Assembly (NCBI GenBank): GCA_003561325.1
Contig: PWWY01000207.1
Coordinates: forward strand, 1-7,568
Direction of reading: 5' to 3'
DNA from: Syntrophomonadaceae bacterium
GTDB taxonomy: Bacteria; Bacillota; Dethiobacteria; DTU022; UBA8154
Length of the DNA: 7,568 bases
A model generated the notes under the pieces. The model searched no databases, was not told where the DNA came from, and worked only from the letters and a program-made list of their open reading frames with translations. Of this stretch, positions 6,827 to 7,568 are shown in pieces (the first letter of the stretch is position 1; each line of letters begins with the position of its first letter). The position numbers and the translations under genes were made by a program.

Positions 6827-7073
6827 CTTCCTCGCCTTCTCCTCGCGGCTGATCATCTCCTGCTGGCAGGTCTTGCTCTTTCCCGGGGGGAGCAGGGGGG
6901 GAGGCAGGGCCTTCATCTTTATAGCTGCTGATCACCCGGGCCAGGAAATAGTGGTAGCCCGCAAGGACAAGAAAGAGCAGGATAAACAGGGGATAGTCGC
7001 TGTAAAGCAGAAAATATACACCGATGATGATATAGACAATCGTAAGCAGGTAAAAAGTTTTGGGCTCTTTCAT
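6816..7073 (-). CDS. Small two-helix membrane protein, function unknown
   Basis: The 85-residue product is not recognised as a named family. Two hydrophobic helices are clear, about 7-24 (FYLLTIVYIIIGVYFLLY) and about 27-46 (YPLFILLFLVLAGYHYFLAR), joined by a very short SD turn. They are followed by a 35-residue hydrophilic tail rich in Pro, Gly, Asp and Glu. The arrangement suggests a helical hairpin in the cytoplasmic membrane. The ATG at 7073 has a GGAG site 8 bases away and precedes the first helix directly. An upstream in-frame TTG at 7127 would add 18 residues encoded across the hairpin at 7108-7124 and is less likely. The gene is divergent from rubredoxin and convergent with the CapA-family gene, with no shared function evident. 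Confidence 0.7.
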   Translation of the reverse strand: MKEPKTFYLLTIVYIIIGVYFLLYSDYPLFILLFLVLAGYHYFLARVISSYKDEGPASPPAPPGKEQDLPAGDDQPRGEGEEEGV

Positions 7074-7098
7074 GGATGTGGCTCCGTTGATAAAAGTA

Positions 7099-7124
7099 AC
7101 AGGGTTCCCCCTGTAAGACAGGGG
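7099..7124. promoter_or_regulatory. Pair of mutually exclusive hairpins between two divergent genes
   Basis: The segment reads ACAGGG (7099-7104), TTC, CCCCTGT (7108-7114), AAG, ACAGGGG (7118-7124). The central CCCTGT can pair with either flanking copy, giving a 6-bp or a 7-bp stem but not both. It lies 26-51 bases upstream of the membrane-protein ATG and about 100 bases upstream of rubredoxin. It could be a leader switch or simply a protein-binding site with repeated half-sites. Confidence 0.4.
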
Positions 7125-7195
7125 CAAGGAAAAACGTGCTGCGGGCAGGACTTTGTTAAACTATGCTGAATCATTTACATGAGCAGCTACATCTA

Positions 7196-7206
7196 TCATG
7201 TCATGA
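7196..7206. promoter_or_regulatory. Short palindrome at the rubredoxin ribosome binding site
   Basis: TCATG (7196-7200), a central T, and CATGA (7202-7206) form a perfect 11-base symmetry that touches the AAGGAGGG ribosome binding site (7206-7213). It is short and could be chance, but its position would suit translational or transcriptional control. No convincing -35/-10 pair was found upstream; TTGTTA with TACATG at 17-base spacing in 7154-7182 is only a weak candidate. Confidence 0.2.
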
Positions 7207-7221
7207 AGGAGGGATTGCACC

Positions 7222-7380
7222 ATGCAAAAGTATGAGTGTGCGGTTTGCGGCTACATCTATGATCCTGAAGTCGGCGATGAAAAAGGCGGTATCGCTCCTG
7301 GAAATTCCTTTGAAGATCTTCCTGAAGACTGGACCTGTCCCAATTGCGCCGTGGAAAAAGACATGTTTGAGCCCGTTTAA
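7222..7380 (+). CDS. Rubredoxin
   Basis: This complete 52-residue, one-domain rubredoxin is a small cytoplasmic electron carrier with a single iron held by four cysteines. The two knuckles are CAVCGYIYDP (Cys6, Cys9) and CPNCAVEKD (Cys39, Cys42). The family hallmarks GD (18-19), APG (25-27), FEDLPEDW (30-37) and the C-terminal FEPV are present, and the length is typical. The one departure is Ala43 after the last cysteine, where Gly is usual. In anaerobes rubredoxin typically passes electrons from NADH or ferredoxin oxidoreductases to oxygen or superoxide detoxifying enzymes such as rubrerythrin or superoxide reductase. None of these partners is in the window. The ATG follows a strong AAGGAGGG site with 8-base spacing, and a strong terminator follows, so it looks like a single-gene unit. 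Confidence 0.97.
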   Translation: MQKYECAVCGYIYDPEVGDEKGGIAPGNSFEDLPEDWTCPNCAVEKDMFEPV

Positions 7381-7426
7381 ACGGAACCCCTCTTGAAAAG
7401 GTGTCTCTTCGTTGATACAGCGGTGT

Positions 7427-7465
7427 TGGCGGGCAGGGCGACCAGGGCCCTGCCCGCCAGCTTTT
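7427..7465 (+). terminator. Strong intrinsic terminator of rubredoxin
   Basis: A perfect 13-bp GC-rich stem, TGGCGGGCAGGGC (7427-7439) and its complement (7447-7459), with a 7-base loop is followed by GC and a TTTT tract (7462-7465). It lies 46 bases past the rubredoxin stop. The T tract overlaps the last codon of the convergent minus-strand gene, so the stem may serve both genes. Confidence 0.85.
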
Positions 7466-7568
7466 AGCCCAGGTCAAATCGTTCCAAGGTTTTTTCAATG
7501 CGCGCCACGGACCTGTCTTTTCCCAGGACCAGGAGGATGTCCAGCAGTTCAGGGCCCCTGGTTCGCCC
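7464..7568 (-). CDS. C-terminal fragment of an unidentified protein (partial, enters from the right edge)
   Basis: The minus strand is open from the window edge to a TAA at 7464-7466, giving 34 residues that include PELLDILLVLGKDRS and end in ERFDLG. The composition is protein-like: a hydrophobic leucine-rich helix followed by an amphipathic, charged helix. The stop sits directly at the rubredoxin terminator, as expected for a convergent gene end. The fragment is too short to assign a family. Confidence 0.55.
   Translation of the reverse strand, partial: GRTRGPELLDILLVLGKDRSVARIEKTLERFDLG

Noticed and set aside
7196..7498. 100-codon minus-strand open frame across rubredoxin
   Set aside because: It is antisense to a certain rubredoxin gene and crosses its terminator; the product has no sensible features.
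1..7568. Mobile element, CRISPR array or defence island
   Set aside because: No transposase, integrase, regularly spaced repeats, tRNA attachment site or toxin-antitoxin pair could be identified on either strand.

Overview
The window looks like a chromosomal stretch from an anaerobic, low-to-mid GC Gram-positive bacterium, probably a Clostridia/Peptococcaceae-type organism. This is inferred from strong AGGAGG-like ribosome binding sites, sigma-A type promoters, a stand-alone rubredoxin, a PAS-AAA+ regulator of the sigma-54 activator family and an AMP-forming acyl-CoA synthetase. No rRNA, tRNA, insertion sequence, prophage gene or CRISPR array was seen. The species cannot be named from the sequence.

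Layout, left to right. Bases 1-828 (minus) hold the N-terminal 276 residues of a PAS plus AAA+ regulator that runs off the left edge. It resembles sigma-54 enhancer-binding proteins, but its GAFTGA loop and Walker B aspartate are not conserved. A 330-base gap follows, with a good extended -10 promoter for the regulator and a perfect 19-bp inverted repeat. Bases 1159-2568 (minus) encode a full-length two-module TrkA potassium-uptake regulator. Upstream of it on the same strand is an uncharacterised Rossmann-type protein (2748-3392) with an unusual cysteine motif and a near-consensus promoter. Next comes a long-chain fatty-acid-CoA ligase (3588-5276, minus) with a terminator-like hairpin behind it.

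Transcription then switches strand. A CapA-family (poly-gamma-glutamate capsule/metallophosphatase-like) exported or membrane-anchored protein lies at 5501-6745 (plus). It converges on a small two-helix membrane protein at 6816-7073 (minus). Divergent from the latter is a 52-residue rubredoxin (7222-7380, plus) closed by a strong intrinsic terminator. The last 105 bases carry the C-terminal end of an unidentified minus-strand gene.

The genes do not form one obvious pathway. The two minus-strand nucleotide-binding proteins (Rossmann protein and TrkA) may be co-transcribed and functionally related, since they share a fold and direction. The acyl-CoA ligase, CapA protein and rubredoxin look like independent single-gene units, each with its own signals. 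The items most worth a second look are the degenerate AAA+ regulator, the cysteine-bearing Rossmann protein beside TrkA, and two intergenic secondary structures (983-1035 and 7099-7124).
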